In this document: positions 22,708-33,322 of the stretch, one piece after another
How the letters are laid out: each line of letters begins with the position of its first letter
Position numbering within the stretch: position 1 is the first letter of the stretch
Source: Serripes groenlandicus
Taxonomy: Eukaryota > Mollusca > Bivalvia > Cardiida > Cardiidae
Length of the DNA stretch: 64,000 bases
Direction of reading: 5' to 3'
NCBI GenBank assembly: GCA_031761405.1
Contig: JASEVX010000013.1
Coordinates: 43,339,425-43,403,424, forward strand
Made by a program: the position numbers and the translations under genes
The notes under the pieces: model-generated
Told to the model about the DNA's origin: nothing
Databases searched by the model: none
The model's input: the letters and a program-made list of their open reading frames with translations, nothing else

Positions 22708-23407
22708 TTTAGCAGAAATGTGACCCCTTACATAATTTGTTCCATCATATTGACTGGTTGAAAAAGGCAGTCGCCAGGTGGCATCAGAAAAGGGCTGATC
22801 TATTTGCTTCTTTACCATAATGCAGGTGATCGATTAAGGATCATCTTGGCCCCCATGTTTTAACCTCGTTCATTATAAATGTATTCCTTGATTTTCTGAA
22901 AGTCTTTACTTTATTATTTTCTGTTCAAATAATAGACAACAGCACGAATTCCAAATATGTTTTGATAATGCAAGAAACATGACATTAACATTATTATTGT
23001 CTAGTCAATTACTTATAAATCCTTTTTTATGGCCAAAGTATGCTCTTTAACTTTTGTTTATAATTATCTTGCGTTTTTTCGTAAATAGGTAGCACCTATA
23101 GATATATTAGCTCCTTTCATCTATGTTAGAAACAGCAAATATAGAGAAAACAAACTGACGGTAAATATATTCCTTCTCGTCCGATTTACGCCCCTTGTTC
23201 CTAACGTATATTCACCACAACCTTGTCACATGAAGATAACCTTACTGTATATAGATAACGTGATAAAACGTCAGCTAGTAAGGGTTCAACATGGTGTTCG
23301 TTAGATTACTATTATATTACTGTATATAGATAACGTGATCAAACGTCAGCTAGTAAGGGTACAAAATGTTGTTCGTTAGATGACTATTATATTGCTGGTT
23401 ACCTATT

Positions 23408-24735
23408 TAATTGATTATTGTTTTTTCCGTCGCTTTCAACACTTGTTTAATTTAAAGACGGCGTTTCCTGTGTTAGTTGCAAGTACTACTGGTTGATTTA
23501 TCCTAACGACGGCGTTTCCTGTGTTAGTTGCCAGTACTACTGGTTGATTTATCCTAACGACGGCGTTTCCTGTGTTAGTTTCCAGTACTACTGGTTGATT
23601 TATCCTAACGACGGCGTTTCCTGTGTTAGTTGCCAGTGCTACTGGTTGATTTATCCTAACGACGTCGTTTCCTGTGTTAGTTGCCAGTACTACTGGTTGA
23701 TTTATCCTAACGACGGCGTTTCCTGTGTTTGTTGCCAGTACTACTGGTTGATTTATCCTAACGACGGCGTTTCCTGTGTTAGTTGCCAGTACTACTGGTT
23801 GATTTATCCTAACGACGGCGTTTCCTGTGTTAGTTGCCAGTACTACTGGTTGATTTATCCTAACGACGTCGTTTCCTGTGTTAGTTGCCAGTACTACTGG
23901 TTGATTTATCCTAACGACGTCGTTTCCTGTGTTAGTTGCCAGTACTACTGGTTGATTTATCCTAACGACGGCGTGTCCTGTGTTAGTTGCCAGTACTACT
24001 GGTTGATTTATCCTAACGACGGCGTGTCCTGTGTTAGTTGCCAGTACTACTGGTTGATTTATCCTAACGACGGCGTGTCCTGTGTTAGTTGCCAGTACTT
24101 CTGGTTGATTTATCCTAACGACGGCGTTTCCTGTGTTAGTTTCCAGTACTACTGGTTGATTTATCCTAACGACGGCGTTTCCTGTGTTAGTTGCCAGTAC
24201 TACTGGTTGATTTATCCTAACGACGGCGTTTCCTGTGTTTGTTGCCAGTACTACTGGTTGATTTATCCTAACGACGGCGTTTCCTGTGTTAGTTGCCAGT
24301 ACTACTGGTTGATTTATCCTAACGACGGCGTTTCCTGTGTTTGTTGCCAGTACCACTGGTTGATTTATCCTAACGACGGCGTTTCCTGTGTTTGTTGCCA
24401 GTACTACTGGTTGATTTATCCTAACGACGGCGTTTCCTGTGTTAGTTGCCAGTACTACTGGTTGATTTATCCTAACGACGGCGTTTCCTGTGTTTGTTGC
24501 CAGTACCACTGGTTGATTTATCCTAACGACGGCGTTTCCTGTGTTAGTTGCCAGTACTACTGGTTGATTTATCCCAACACCAGACAGTCAACTGTATTGC
24601 TAACCCCGCAACCCTAAGCGCCAAGGAGAGCAGACATTACTACCATGTTTACACTATTGTATATGACCCGATCGGTGATCGAATTGCACTCGAGGAGGAG
24701 GTGACCTGTCATATTGATGACGGGAACTAATGGAA
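23408..24735 (-). mobile_element. SINE (family B) whose interior became a minisatellite
   Basis: The left edge has the SINE tail (CGCTTTCAACACTTG...GGCGTTTCCTG). The right edge has the SINE head and body (AGCAGACATTACTACCATG, TGACCCGATCGGTGATCG). It lies at the same place in copy B as the SINE at 17797-18010 in copy A, and both are followed by an AATGGAAACGT block. One ~51-bp stretch of the ordinary SINE is present here about 22 times. It is the same insertion inherited by both duplicates and later expanded in one. Confidence 0.8.
23458..24585. repeat. 51-bp minisatellite, about 22 copies, SINE-derived
   Basis: Exact 51-bp period: GACGGCGTTTCCTGTGTTAG, TTGCCAGTACTACTGG and TTGATTTATCCTAAC. 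Variants (TTTGTTGCC, TTAGTTTCC, GACGTCG, GCGTGTCC) recur in blocks. Because 51 is divisible by three and the unit lacks stops, it is open on both strands: 374 codons on plus (17-residue repeat YPNDGVSCVSCQYYWLI) and 357 on minus. These frames are not evidence of protein. Confidence 0.95.
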
Positions 24736-24739
24736 ACGT

Positions 24740-25776
24740 TCACATAACTACACCTTACTGAGTTGATTTGATTTTATCTTGCAATGAGCAGATTATGGGA
24801 TATCTAACACTGGTATGATAAACGTTTTGTTTACATGTTTACTGGTATGATAAACTTTGTTTACATTTGTTTTTATTTTTAGAAATGTCGTAATCGCCGG
24901 GACCACTTTTTTATAATATAAATGAGTCGTCCCACCAGAAAACCAAACGTGTTGACTCTGCGAAAAGTATCGACCAGGATCAGCTTAAGCATGCCGCGTA
25001 GGCTAACCCGGACATACACGTCGTTTCGCCTCATGTGGATTTTCTGTTTCGAAAATCATTCCTCAATACCTCTAACCCCCTGAGACGGAATATGTCGGCC
25101 AGGATTAGCATGGATTAGGATACACATTGTTTAAATACAATCTGAAGCGCGTTCTGTCCTATAATGAGAAGCATATCTATGTTTCCACAAATAGTATAAA
25201 CGACAATTGCTGAAGATCTGTCGTCAGTCTGTTTTCTACCATGAACAGCCTGGTCTACAAATGGATTCCTCTGTCATAGAATAGTTCCGACAGAATATCA
25301 GTATGCGTTACATCTAGATATCAATAAAATGTTTCTCCTTGTTATATAACTTCATTATTTACGTACAACAAGTGGTTATGATCATGCTTAAAACTAAAAG
25401 TTTAGTATCGTGTTTTCGACATGTCTACCCACAACAGTGACGTTATCCTTTTCAAAAAAATGAATAGTTCCACACTAACCGACGATTAAGAATCACAATT
25501 GTCTTGAATATAGTCCTCTGCATTTGAACTTTGAGTGTTATTTGAATTTCTGTAGCCTCAACTAATTTAAAAGCAAAGACTTTCAAATCAAATATGCATT
25601 TTCAAAACAAGGCGGTCGACATGTATACATGTTGACCTTTCGTGTGTACTGAAGCGACGACCAATCCGCAATACTTACACGTCTACTAAGAATATGATCG
25701 AGTTAATATTGCCGTGTAAAGGTATTTTGTCACACCAGATATACAAATTAAGTATTAAAAATCGAGAAATATGGAG
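24740..25776. other. Region without a recognisable gene
   Basis: Unique, AT-rich sequence between the expanded SINE and a MITE. No long frame, RNA gene or repeat was seen. Confidence 0.4.
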
Positions 25777-25780
25777 TTAA

Positions 25781-26002
25781 CCCTTTCCCTCACACGGCAA
25801 TTCCGTAGCAGACGACTTTGAACGTATTTTGTCAAAAAATAGAAAATCTCCATAATTGAATGGATAACCTATGACAAAAAGTGGAAAACATTGTGGCAAA
25901 AAGAGAAATTGCACGTTTTGTGCAATTTCTTCTTTTGTCACTATGTTTTCAAAAAGCCGTCTGCTATAGAGACGTCAGAAAGCGTCTATATGAGGGAAAG
26001 GG
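25781..26002. mobile_element. Complete fold-back MITE, TTAA-type
   Basis: 222 bp bounded by CCCTTTCCCTCA and its inverse TGAGGGAAAGGG (12-bp perfect terminal inverted repeats). The interior is partly self-complementary (GCAATTTCT and AGAAATTGC). The flanks are TTAA (25777-25780) and TTCA (26003-26006). A TTAA target and CCCTTT termini are typical of piggyBac elements, so it may be a non-autonomous piggyBac derivative (inference). Confidence 0.75.
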
Positions 26003-26264
26003 TTCAAGTCGGAACTCTTAAGCTTCCATATGTCGTATGAACACAATGTTATTCGGTGCGTATTCATGCACGCGCGTGGCGTCATTCTATTTTGGGTGGA
26101 GTCATTTATGAATGGGCTGTTGTGATTTGGTATTTAATTTCTTAAAACTTAATTAATGCAGATCTACCAGAAAACATTATTTAGCATGCAAGATTAATAG
26201 AATGAACTTCATCTGACTCGGCTGGGAGAAGTGATAATTCTCCCAATCTCGTCAGACACAGTTC

Positions 26265-27235
26265 ATATATATTAAAGTCAAGGACGTAATATTCTCTATA
26301 TTTATATAGCACCAGGCTTGTATTACATTTACGTCAAGGACGTAATATTCTCTATAATTATGTAGCACCAGGCTAGTATTACATCAAAGTCAAGGACGTA
26401 ATATTCTCTATATTTATATAGCACCAGGCTAGTATTACATTAACGTCAAGGACGTAATATTCTCTATAATTATGTAGCACCAGGCTAGTATTACATCAAA
26501 GTCAAGGACGTAATATTCTCTATATTTATATAGCACCAGGCTAGTATTACATTAACGTCAAGGACGTAATATTCTCTATAATTATGTAGCACCAGGCTAG
26601 TATTACATCAAAGTCAAGGACGTAATATTCTCTATAATTATATAGCACCAGGCTAGTATTACATTAAAGTCTTCAGCGAGTAAGTTGGTATATGATAATC
26701 AATTGACCGTGGACATCTGAATATGTTATTCGTATCACTATATATATTCGATTATATGACACATTTCATATATATTAAAGTCAAGGACGTAATATTCTCT
26801 ATAATTATATAGCACCAGGCTAGTATTACATCAAAGTCTTCAGCGAGTAAGTTGATATATGATAATCAATTGACCGTGGACATCTGAATATGTTATTCGT
26901 ATCACTATATATATTCGATTATATGACACATTTCATTTATATTAAAGTCAAGGACGTAATATTCTCTATAATTATATAGCACCAGGCTAGTATTACATTA
27001 AAGTCAAGGACGTAATATTCTCTATAATTATATAGCACCAGGCTAGTATTACATCACAGTCTTCAGCGAGTAAGTTGGTATATGATAATCAATTGACCGT
27101 GGACATCTGAATATGTTATTCGTATCACTATATTCGATTATATGACACATTTCATATATATTAAAGTCAAGGACGTAATATTCTCTATAATTATATAGCA
27201 CCAGGCTAGTATTACATCAAAGTCTTCAGTCGGTA
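26265..27235. repeat. 56-bp array grading into a ~175-bp higher-order repeat
   Basis: Units of 56 bp (TCAAGGACGTAATATTCTCT, ATAATTAT-TAGCACCAGG, CTAGTATTACAT) alternate TTATATAG and TTATGTAG forms, a 112-bp dimer. From about 26650 each unit is followed by the CTTCAGCGAGTAAG / ATTGACCGTGGACA segment and the period becomes about 175 bp. Copy A has that segment only once. Confidence 0.92.
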
Positions 27236-27689
27236 GATACGGTACCTCCGAGCACGTCCATATACTTTTATATATTGCGATATCTTATCAAAACTTCAAA
27301 TGTAATATAGAAGAAAATCATTGTGAAACGTTTACTGCATTAAAACGAATCTTTGGATAGAAAGTATCACGTGAGGTTTGTCCTCTTGCATGTATTGATA
27401 CCAGCTTCGATTTACAATGCAAATGATTAACGAATGTTGTTGGGGATGTGAATGTGCCAGAAAACCGCGGTTTAACTCCTTCCCTTAGTTAAACGTATGT
27501 TAATGCATCTGCATTTGACAGATTATGGAAACTTAAAGGCAAAAAGGAGAAATCGCACTTTCTAAGAAAAAAAATGCAATTATGTTTTCAACTCTTTTCA
27601 ATTCAAGGTTTCAAATTTAAAAAAAAAATACTTTTATTTTAAGAGGTTTTCTATTCATTCACCCACTTTGGCTTTACCCAAGACTGACC

Positions 27690-28960
27690 TTAATCTACCA
27701 TCAAGACTGATATTGGGGTATATGTATTAGTCATGTACACTTGTATAAATGTCACACTGCAATATTAATCGTTTAAATTAATCGTCATCCGATACCTATG
27801 AGAATATAAAAGGGTAAATCATCTTCCTACCCAATGCCTGATCTCAATCTACTATCTTAACTGCTATTGGGGGATATGTATTGATCATGTACATTTGTAT
27901 ATATGTAACACTGCACTATTAATAGTTTAAATTAATCGCGTCATCAAATACCTTTGGAGAATATAAAAGGGCAAATAATCTGCCTACAACAAGTCTGATT
28001 TCAATTTACTATCTTAAGTGATACAGGGGGATATGTATTGATCATGTACATTTGTATATATGTAACACTGCAATATTAATAATTTAAATTAATCGCGTCA
28101 TCAATTACCTTTGGAGAATATTAAAGGGCAAATAATCTACCTACAACAAGTCTGATCTCAATTTACTATCTTCACTGACACTGAGGGATATTTATTGATC
28201 ATGTACATTTGTATATATGTAACACTGCAATATTAATAATTTAAATTAATCGCGTCATCAATTACCTTTGGAGAATATTAAAGGGCAAATAATCTACCTA
28301 CAACAAGTCTGATCTCAATTTACTATCTTCACTGATACTGGGGGATATTTATTGATCATGTGAATTTGTATATATGTAACACTGCGATATTAATAATTTA
28401 AATTAATCGCGTCATCAAATACCTTTGTAGAATATTAAAGGGCAAATAATCTACCTACAACAAGTCTGATCTCAATTTGCTATCTTCACTGATACTGGGG
28501 GATATTTATTGATCATGTGAATTTGTATATATGTAACACTGCGATATTAATAATTTAAATTAATCGCGTCATCAAATACCTTTGGAGAATATTAAAGGGC
28601 AAATAATCTGCCTACAACAAGCCTGATCTCAATCTAATATCTTAACTGATATTTGTGATATTTATTGATCATGTACATGTGTATAAATGTCCCATTGCAA
28701 ATTGTTTCATTTAACTGCGTCATCCGATACCTATGGAGAATACAGAAGGGTAAATCATCTTCCTATCCCAAGTCTGATCTCAATCTACTGAATTGACGGA
28801 TAGTCGGGGGATACCAATTGAACAGTGGCAATTGCATAAGTAATACTGAAATATAATTAGTTTATTTATAGTACGTCATCCGATACATATGAAGAATATA
28901 AAATGGTTAATCATCTTCCTACCCCAAGTCTGATCTCAATCTTCTGACTTGACTAATATT
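27690..28960. repeat. ~158-bp tandem repeat, about eight units
   Basis: Units recur at about 157-158 bp, with TATTGATCATGTACATTTG near 27879, 28036, 28193, 28350 and 28508. Each has GTAACACTGCAATATTAAT, TTAATCGCGTCATC, ATACCTTTGGAGAATAT and CAAGTCTGATCTCAAT. The middle units are nearly identical and the outer ones diverged. Copy A (18590-18890) has two. Confidence 0.9.
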
Positions 28961-29139
28961 GGGTGTGCTTATTGACAGTGGACGCTTGAATATATACCAC
29001 TCTAATATAACTAGTTTATTTATAGTTCGTCATCCGATACCTATCATAAAGTAAAGTGTTAAGCACATTCAATTTTGATTTAACACAAGTCTGGTCCCAA
29101 TATGTAATAGTCGGGACTGATATTGGGGAAATTTAGGAC

Positions 29140-29420
29140 CATGGACGATCGAATATCTTACACCGCAATACAGGGTGAGAGAGAAGGAGATTTTAATAAA
29201 AGAGTTTACTATTTATAATGCTGACACTCAACTGCCCATATGTTTAATTGATGTTTGTTTGTTTGATTCCTAATGAAATTATATTATGATTGTATTTGTA
29301 ATTCTGATATCGTTTTAGAAGGCATCATGGGAGATTAGTGTTAACTCACTAAATGAATCATCTTCTTAAAATAAAGTATTATTATTATTATTATTATTAA
29401 TACACCTAGATTAATCCAAA
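29140..29420 (+). mobile_element. Possible retroposon 3' end with (ATT)n tail
   Basis: A segment ends AAAATAAAG followed by (TAT)n at about 29379-29400. A simple-repeat tail after an AATAAA-like word suggests a non-LTR or SINE 3' end. The family is unidentified and no reverse-transcriptase frame is present. Confidence 0.3.
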
Positions 29421-29800
29421 TGTGTAATCCGATGCCTATCAATAATGTTGAGGGTAAATCACATTCCAAAATTGTGATTTACGCAGGTCGGGTCTTAATC
29501 AGTTATTGTGAAGTATATCGGGGAACATTTTGATCGCAGACAGAACAACTCCTTTAAATGATATGTGTCATTCCAATATTTTGGACCGTCGTGCCGGTTT
29601 GATACCCGCTCGCGTATTACAAATCACAGTACTGATCTATAATTCAGAGATAAAGAATAAGTGTTTTAGATCGTGAGTAATTGACTTGAATGCTTTGAAA
29701 GCTTTAGAAAGCGGACTTAACCAAAATTCATATGTGTGTCCTATTTCTGTTTCAAAGAGATTACAACGATATTAAGATTTAGTTCATGGGAAATGCTAAG

Positions 29801-30082
29801 TTGATTGATTGATTGATTTATTGGGGTTTAACGCCGTTTTCAACAGTATTTCAGTCATATCACGGCGACCAGTTCACCTACTCATGTCTTTCACAGCCTT
29901 CTCACGACAGTAATCCACACAACATAATTTCCAAGGAAATTGCTACTTTTCCACATTGGTGAAAGACGAATGACGCTTGTCAAAGTGACTTTTGTCAAAG
30001 GTCGAAAAGAATGTTGGCCGAGATGGGATTCGAAGTCACAACCCCTGGATTGACAGCCCGCGTCGTTACCGACTGAGCTACC
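29801..30082 (-). mobile_element. tRNA-derived SINE (family A), full length with target duplication
   Basis: Minus-strand tRNA-like head with A box (TAGCTCAGTCGGTAACG), B box (GACTTCGAATCCC) and the (AATC)n tail at 29801. Flanking 11-bp target duplications GAAATGCTAAG (29790-29800) and GAAATGCTTAG (30083-30093) differ by one base. The body matches the other family A copies. Confidence 0.9.
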
Positions 30083-30093
30083 GGGGCTCAGCG

Positions 30094-30290
30094 AAATGCT
30101 TAGTAATACCATTGACTTTGATGACGAGTTCAACAATTGTTCATAGCAGTCGGCCAGTGTACCTTCCCACGTCTTTCATGGCTTTTTCACACTAGTCCTC
30201 CATATAACAGCCTCGTCAAGCAAATGGATGCTTTACTAAATAGACTGTCAGCCCATTGGTGGGACTACCGGGGCTCGGCGTTCACAAATA
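30094..30290 (-). mobile_element. Degraded SINE (family A) copy
   Basis: Shares GTTCAACAATTGTTCA, GGCCAGTGTACCTTCCCA, CGTCTTTCATGGC and the terminal ACTACCGGGGCTCGGCG with family A, but with large internal deletions. It lies directly beside the better copy. Confidence 0.6.
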
Positions 30291-30855
30291 ACACTTGAAG
30301 CAAATTCAGAAGCGCAAGAATGGAGCAATTGCATCACTCAATTGTGATTTAGTCTTATAAATAGTATGTATATATACCTCTCTACTTGAAATAAGAATAC
30401 TATATAACGTTACAGCTTGCACGAGTGTAAATTAGCGTTGCATAGGTAATGCGTCAACGAGTATGTATTAATAAAGATAGCAATTTATCTTATTCAAGTT
30501 ATAGTAATGATCGCATATCCTTTAAAAGGTATGTAAATTAAAGGTCCTTGAATTGATATTTACGATATTTACGATGATACATGTATGCGTAATGTAATAT
30601 AGGAGTAATTCTGTCAGTGCACGCCATTTGTGTGCAACCTTCTTAATCTAATGTAAACCATTTACCCCTGTACGCGACTTCTAACAACATTTGAATATTA
30701 TGCCATGCCCGAATCAAGATCAACATTTACGTTCATGCGTTTATCCTCTGTAAACGTATTTATTGGTAAAATACCAGTGTGTACATCCCTGCATTAATAT
30801 CGAATTGGATGCTGCTTTACAAAAGTGTCTTGAAACCTTCTATGACTAATTGGCG
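30291..30855. other. Region without a recognisable gene
   Basis: AT-rich unique sequence. Its last ~60 bp (CTGCTTTACAAAAGTGT-CTTGAAACCTTCTATGAC) is a partial copy of the segment repeated at 31240-31570. Confidence 0.4.
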
Positions 30856-30859
30856 ACAG

Positions 30860-33250
30860 GTGCAGAGCTAGATCAGACTCCGTTAATACGTGGTCTGATC
30901 TGAATCATGCTGGTCTAAAATGTCTGTTGCTTTGTTTTCGCAGAACGCAATTCATAGATTTTAAAAATGGGAATGGTATATATAAACTTTAACCTTTTAT
31001 ATTGGCTGTTAACCATTACGTCTAAAGATAGAAACATGATCAAACGTATTCAATATTATTTCTACAAGATTCATACCCAATCATTGGACTATATCATTTA
31101 CATGTGTCAGTTGTTTCCTTCATCACACTTTCATCTTGAGAGGGTACGCCCTTACAAGTTGTGCACTGTGAAAACCAGACTTAACGTAAGTATTGAACTT
31201 GCGGGATAAAAAGCTGCCTGTGTATCTATGGAGTGAGATCAAAATAAACACTGCTTAATAGACGTTTGTTGAAACTTTATATGACCATTTGGCTATCAAA
31301 CCACATCGATTGCAACTGTATAACGGCTGACCAGGCTGCTGCAATATAGGAACTGCATCATTGGACTATATAATTTACATGTGTCCGTTGTTTCATACAT
31401 TACACTTTCACATAGAAGGTACGTCCGTCCTTATACGAGTGGTGCTCTGTGATAACCAGACTTAACGTAATCATCGAACTTGTGAGATTAAGTCCTGCCT
31501 GTGTATCTATGGAGTGAGATCGAAACAAACATTGCTTTACAGAAGTATGTTTGAAAACTATTATGACTTACTGTCGAACCGTGCGAGGTCAGATGATCTG
31601 AGTAAATACCGAGAGGCAATGTCTACTGGTTTTGTTTTTGCAGAGCTCATTTTAATCGGAACAGACTACGGAACGGCTGTACTGGTTAATCTGGTTCTAA
31701 ATTTTCAGTAAATGTCTCTTCTTTTTTTTCGCAGAGCTCATCACCATCAGATCAGACTAAACGGATGTAATGGCCGATCTGGGTCTTTACTGACAATAAA
31801 TGCCTATTGGCTGGTTTTTCGCAGAGTGCCACACTGTAATACCAGACTACACATATGTACTGGCTGATCTGGTTGCAAATGTTTATTAGTTGGTTGTCGC
31901 AGAAAGCCACATAGTCGGATCAGACTGTACCGGTATGCTGGCCGATCTGGGTCTTTACTGACAATAAATGCCTATCGGCTGGTTTTCGCAGAGTGCCACA
32001 ATGTACGATCAGATAACACATATGTACTGGCTGATCTGGTTGCAAATGTTTATTGGCTGGTTTTCGCAGAGCACCACACTGTCAGATCAGATAACACATA
32101 TGTACTGGCTAATCTGGTCGCAAATGTTTATTGGCTGGTTGTCGCAGAGCGCCACACTGTCAATTCAAATAACACATATGTACTGGCTAATCTGGTCGCA
32201 AATGTTTATTAGTTGGTTGTCGCCGAGCGGCAATTGTTCGGATCAGACTGTACCGGTGTGTTGACTGATCTGGGTCTATGCAGGCAGTACATGCCTATTG
32301 GCTGGCTTTCACAGAGCGCGAAATGGTCAGATCAGAATGAACGGCTGATCTGGGTCTAAATTGTCATTAAGTGCCTTTTTTTTCGCAGAGCTCATCACCA
32401 TCAGACCAGACTGAACGGATGTACTTGCTGATTTTGGTCTTTACTGACAATAAATGACTATTGGCTGGTTTTCGCAGAGCGCCACACTGTACGATCAAAT
32501 AACACATATGTACTGGCTAATCTGGTTGCAAATGTTTATTGGCTTGTTTCCGCAGAGCGCCACACTGTCAGATCAGATAACACATATGTACTGGCTAATC
32601 TGGTTGCAAATGTTTATTGGCTGGTTTCCGCAGAGTGCCACACTGTCAGATCAGATAACACATATGTACTGGCTAATCTGGTTGCAAATGTTTATTAGTT
32701 AGTTGTCGCAGAGCGCCACATGGTCCGAATAGGCTGTACCGGTTTGCTGGCTGATCTGGGTCTACGCTGGCAGTACATGCCTATTGACTGGCTTTCACAG
32801 AGCGCAAAACGGTTCAATCAGACTGAACGGATGTCCTTGCTGATCTTGTTCTATACTGTCAGTAAATGTCTATCAGTTTGTTTTCAGTGCCGCACGATCA
32901 AATCAGACCGAAAAGAGGTGCTGGCTGATCTAGGTAAATACTGTCACTAAATGACAATTGGTTTATTTTCGCGAAGCGCCGCATGGTCGGATCAGACTGA
33001 ACGGATGAGCTTGCTAATCTGGGTCTATACTGGCAGGAAATGACAATTGTTATGTTTTCGCAGAGCGCCGCATGGTCGGATAAGACTGAATGTGTGAGCT
33101 GGTTCATCTATGTCTATACTGGCAGTAAATAACAATTGGTTGGTTTTCAGCGCCGCATGGACGGATGAGACTGAATGAATGAGCTTGCTGATCTTTGTCT
33201 ATATTGGCAGTAAATGCCTATTGGTTGAATTTCGCAGATAGCCGCACGAT
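30860..33250 (+). repeat. 89-bp satellite array, second copy (TRIM2 side)
   Basis: Same satellite as 6585-10665, with the local variant GTTTATTGGCTGGTTTTCGC, AGAGCGCCACACTGTCAGAT and AACACATATGTACTGG. Near 30860-30955 is one isolated unit. A ~640-bp non-satellite segment holding two tandem copies of a ~273-bp block (about 31080-31350 and 31354-31580) separates it from the main array. The array ends within ~70 bp of the gene 2 stop codon. Frames at 31968-32264 and 32454-32702 are repeat by-products. Confidence 0.92.
31080..31580. repeat. ~273-bp tandem duplication inside the satellite array
   Basis: Two copies share CATTGGACTATAT-ATTTACATGTGTC, ACCAGACTTAACGTAA and CCTGTGTATCTATGGAGTGA. A shorter related piece is at 11690-11800 next to gene 1 (CCTTAACGTTAGTATT). 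It may be an ancestral part of the TRIM 3' flank. No intact frame spans both copies. Confidence 0.65.
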
Positions 33251-33322
33251 CATCAGCAACAGTAAAGCAGATCATCGGGTCTGAATGACTACATTTTAAA
33301 ACATCATACCAGATGTTTAGTT

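Larger units (their letters stand above)
21925..29140. repeat. Segmental duplication, copy B (expanded)
   Basis: It carries the same ordered blocks as copy A (17480-18900), but a ~1.1-kb insertion separates the first blocks and several segments have become tandem arrays: the 51-bp minisatellite, the 56/175-bp arrays and the ~158-bp array. The 1.4 kb of copy A thus corresponds to about 7.2 kb here. Confidence 0.75.

Noticed and set aside
23458..24585. CRISPR-like array
   Set aside because: Units are contiguous with no unique spacers, and the genome is eukaryotic.
23436..24617. Long open frames on both strands (374 codons plus, 357 codons minus)
   Set aside because: They are produced by a 51-bp minisatellite without stops. 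The array is SINE-derived and both strands are open for the same reason.
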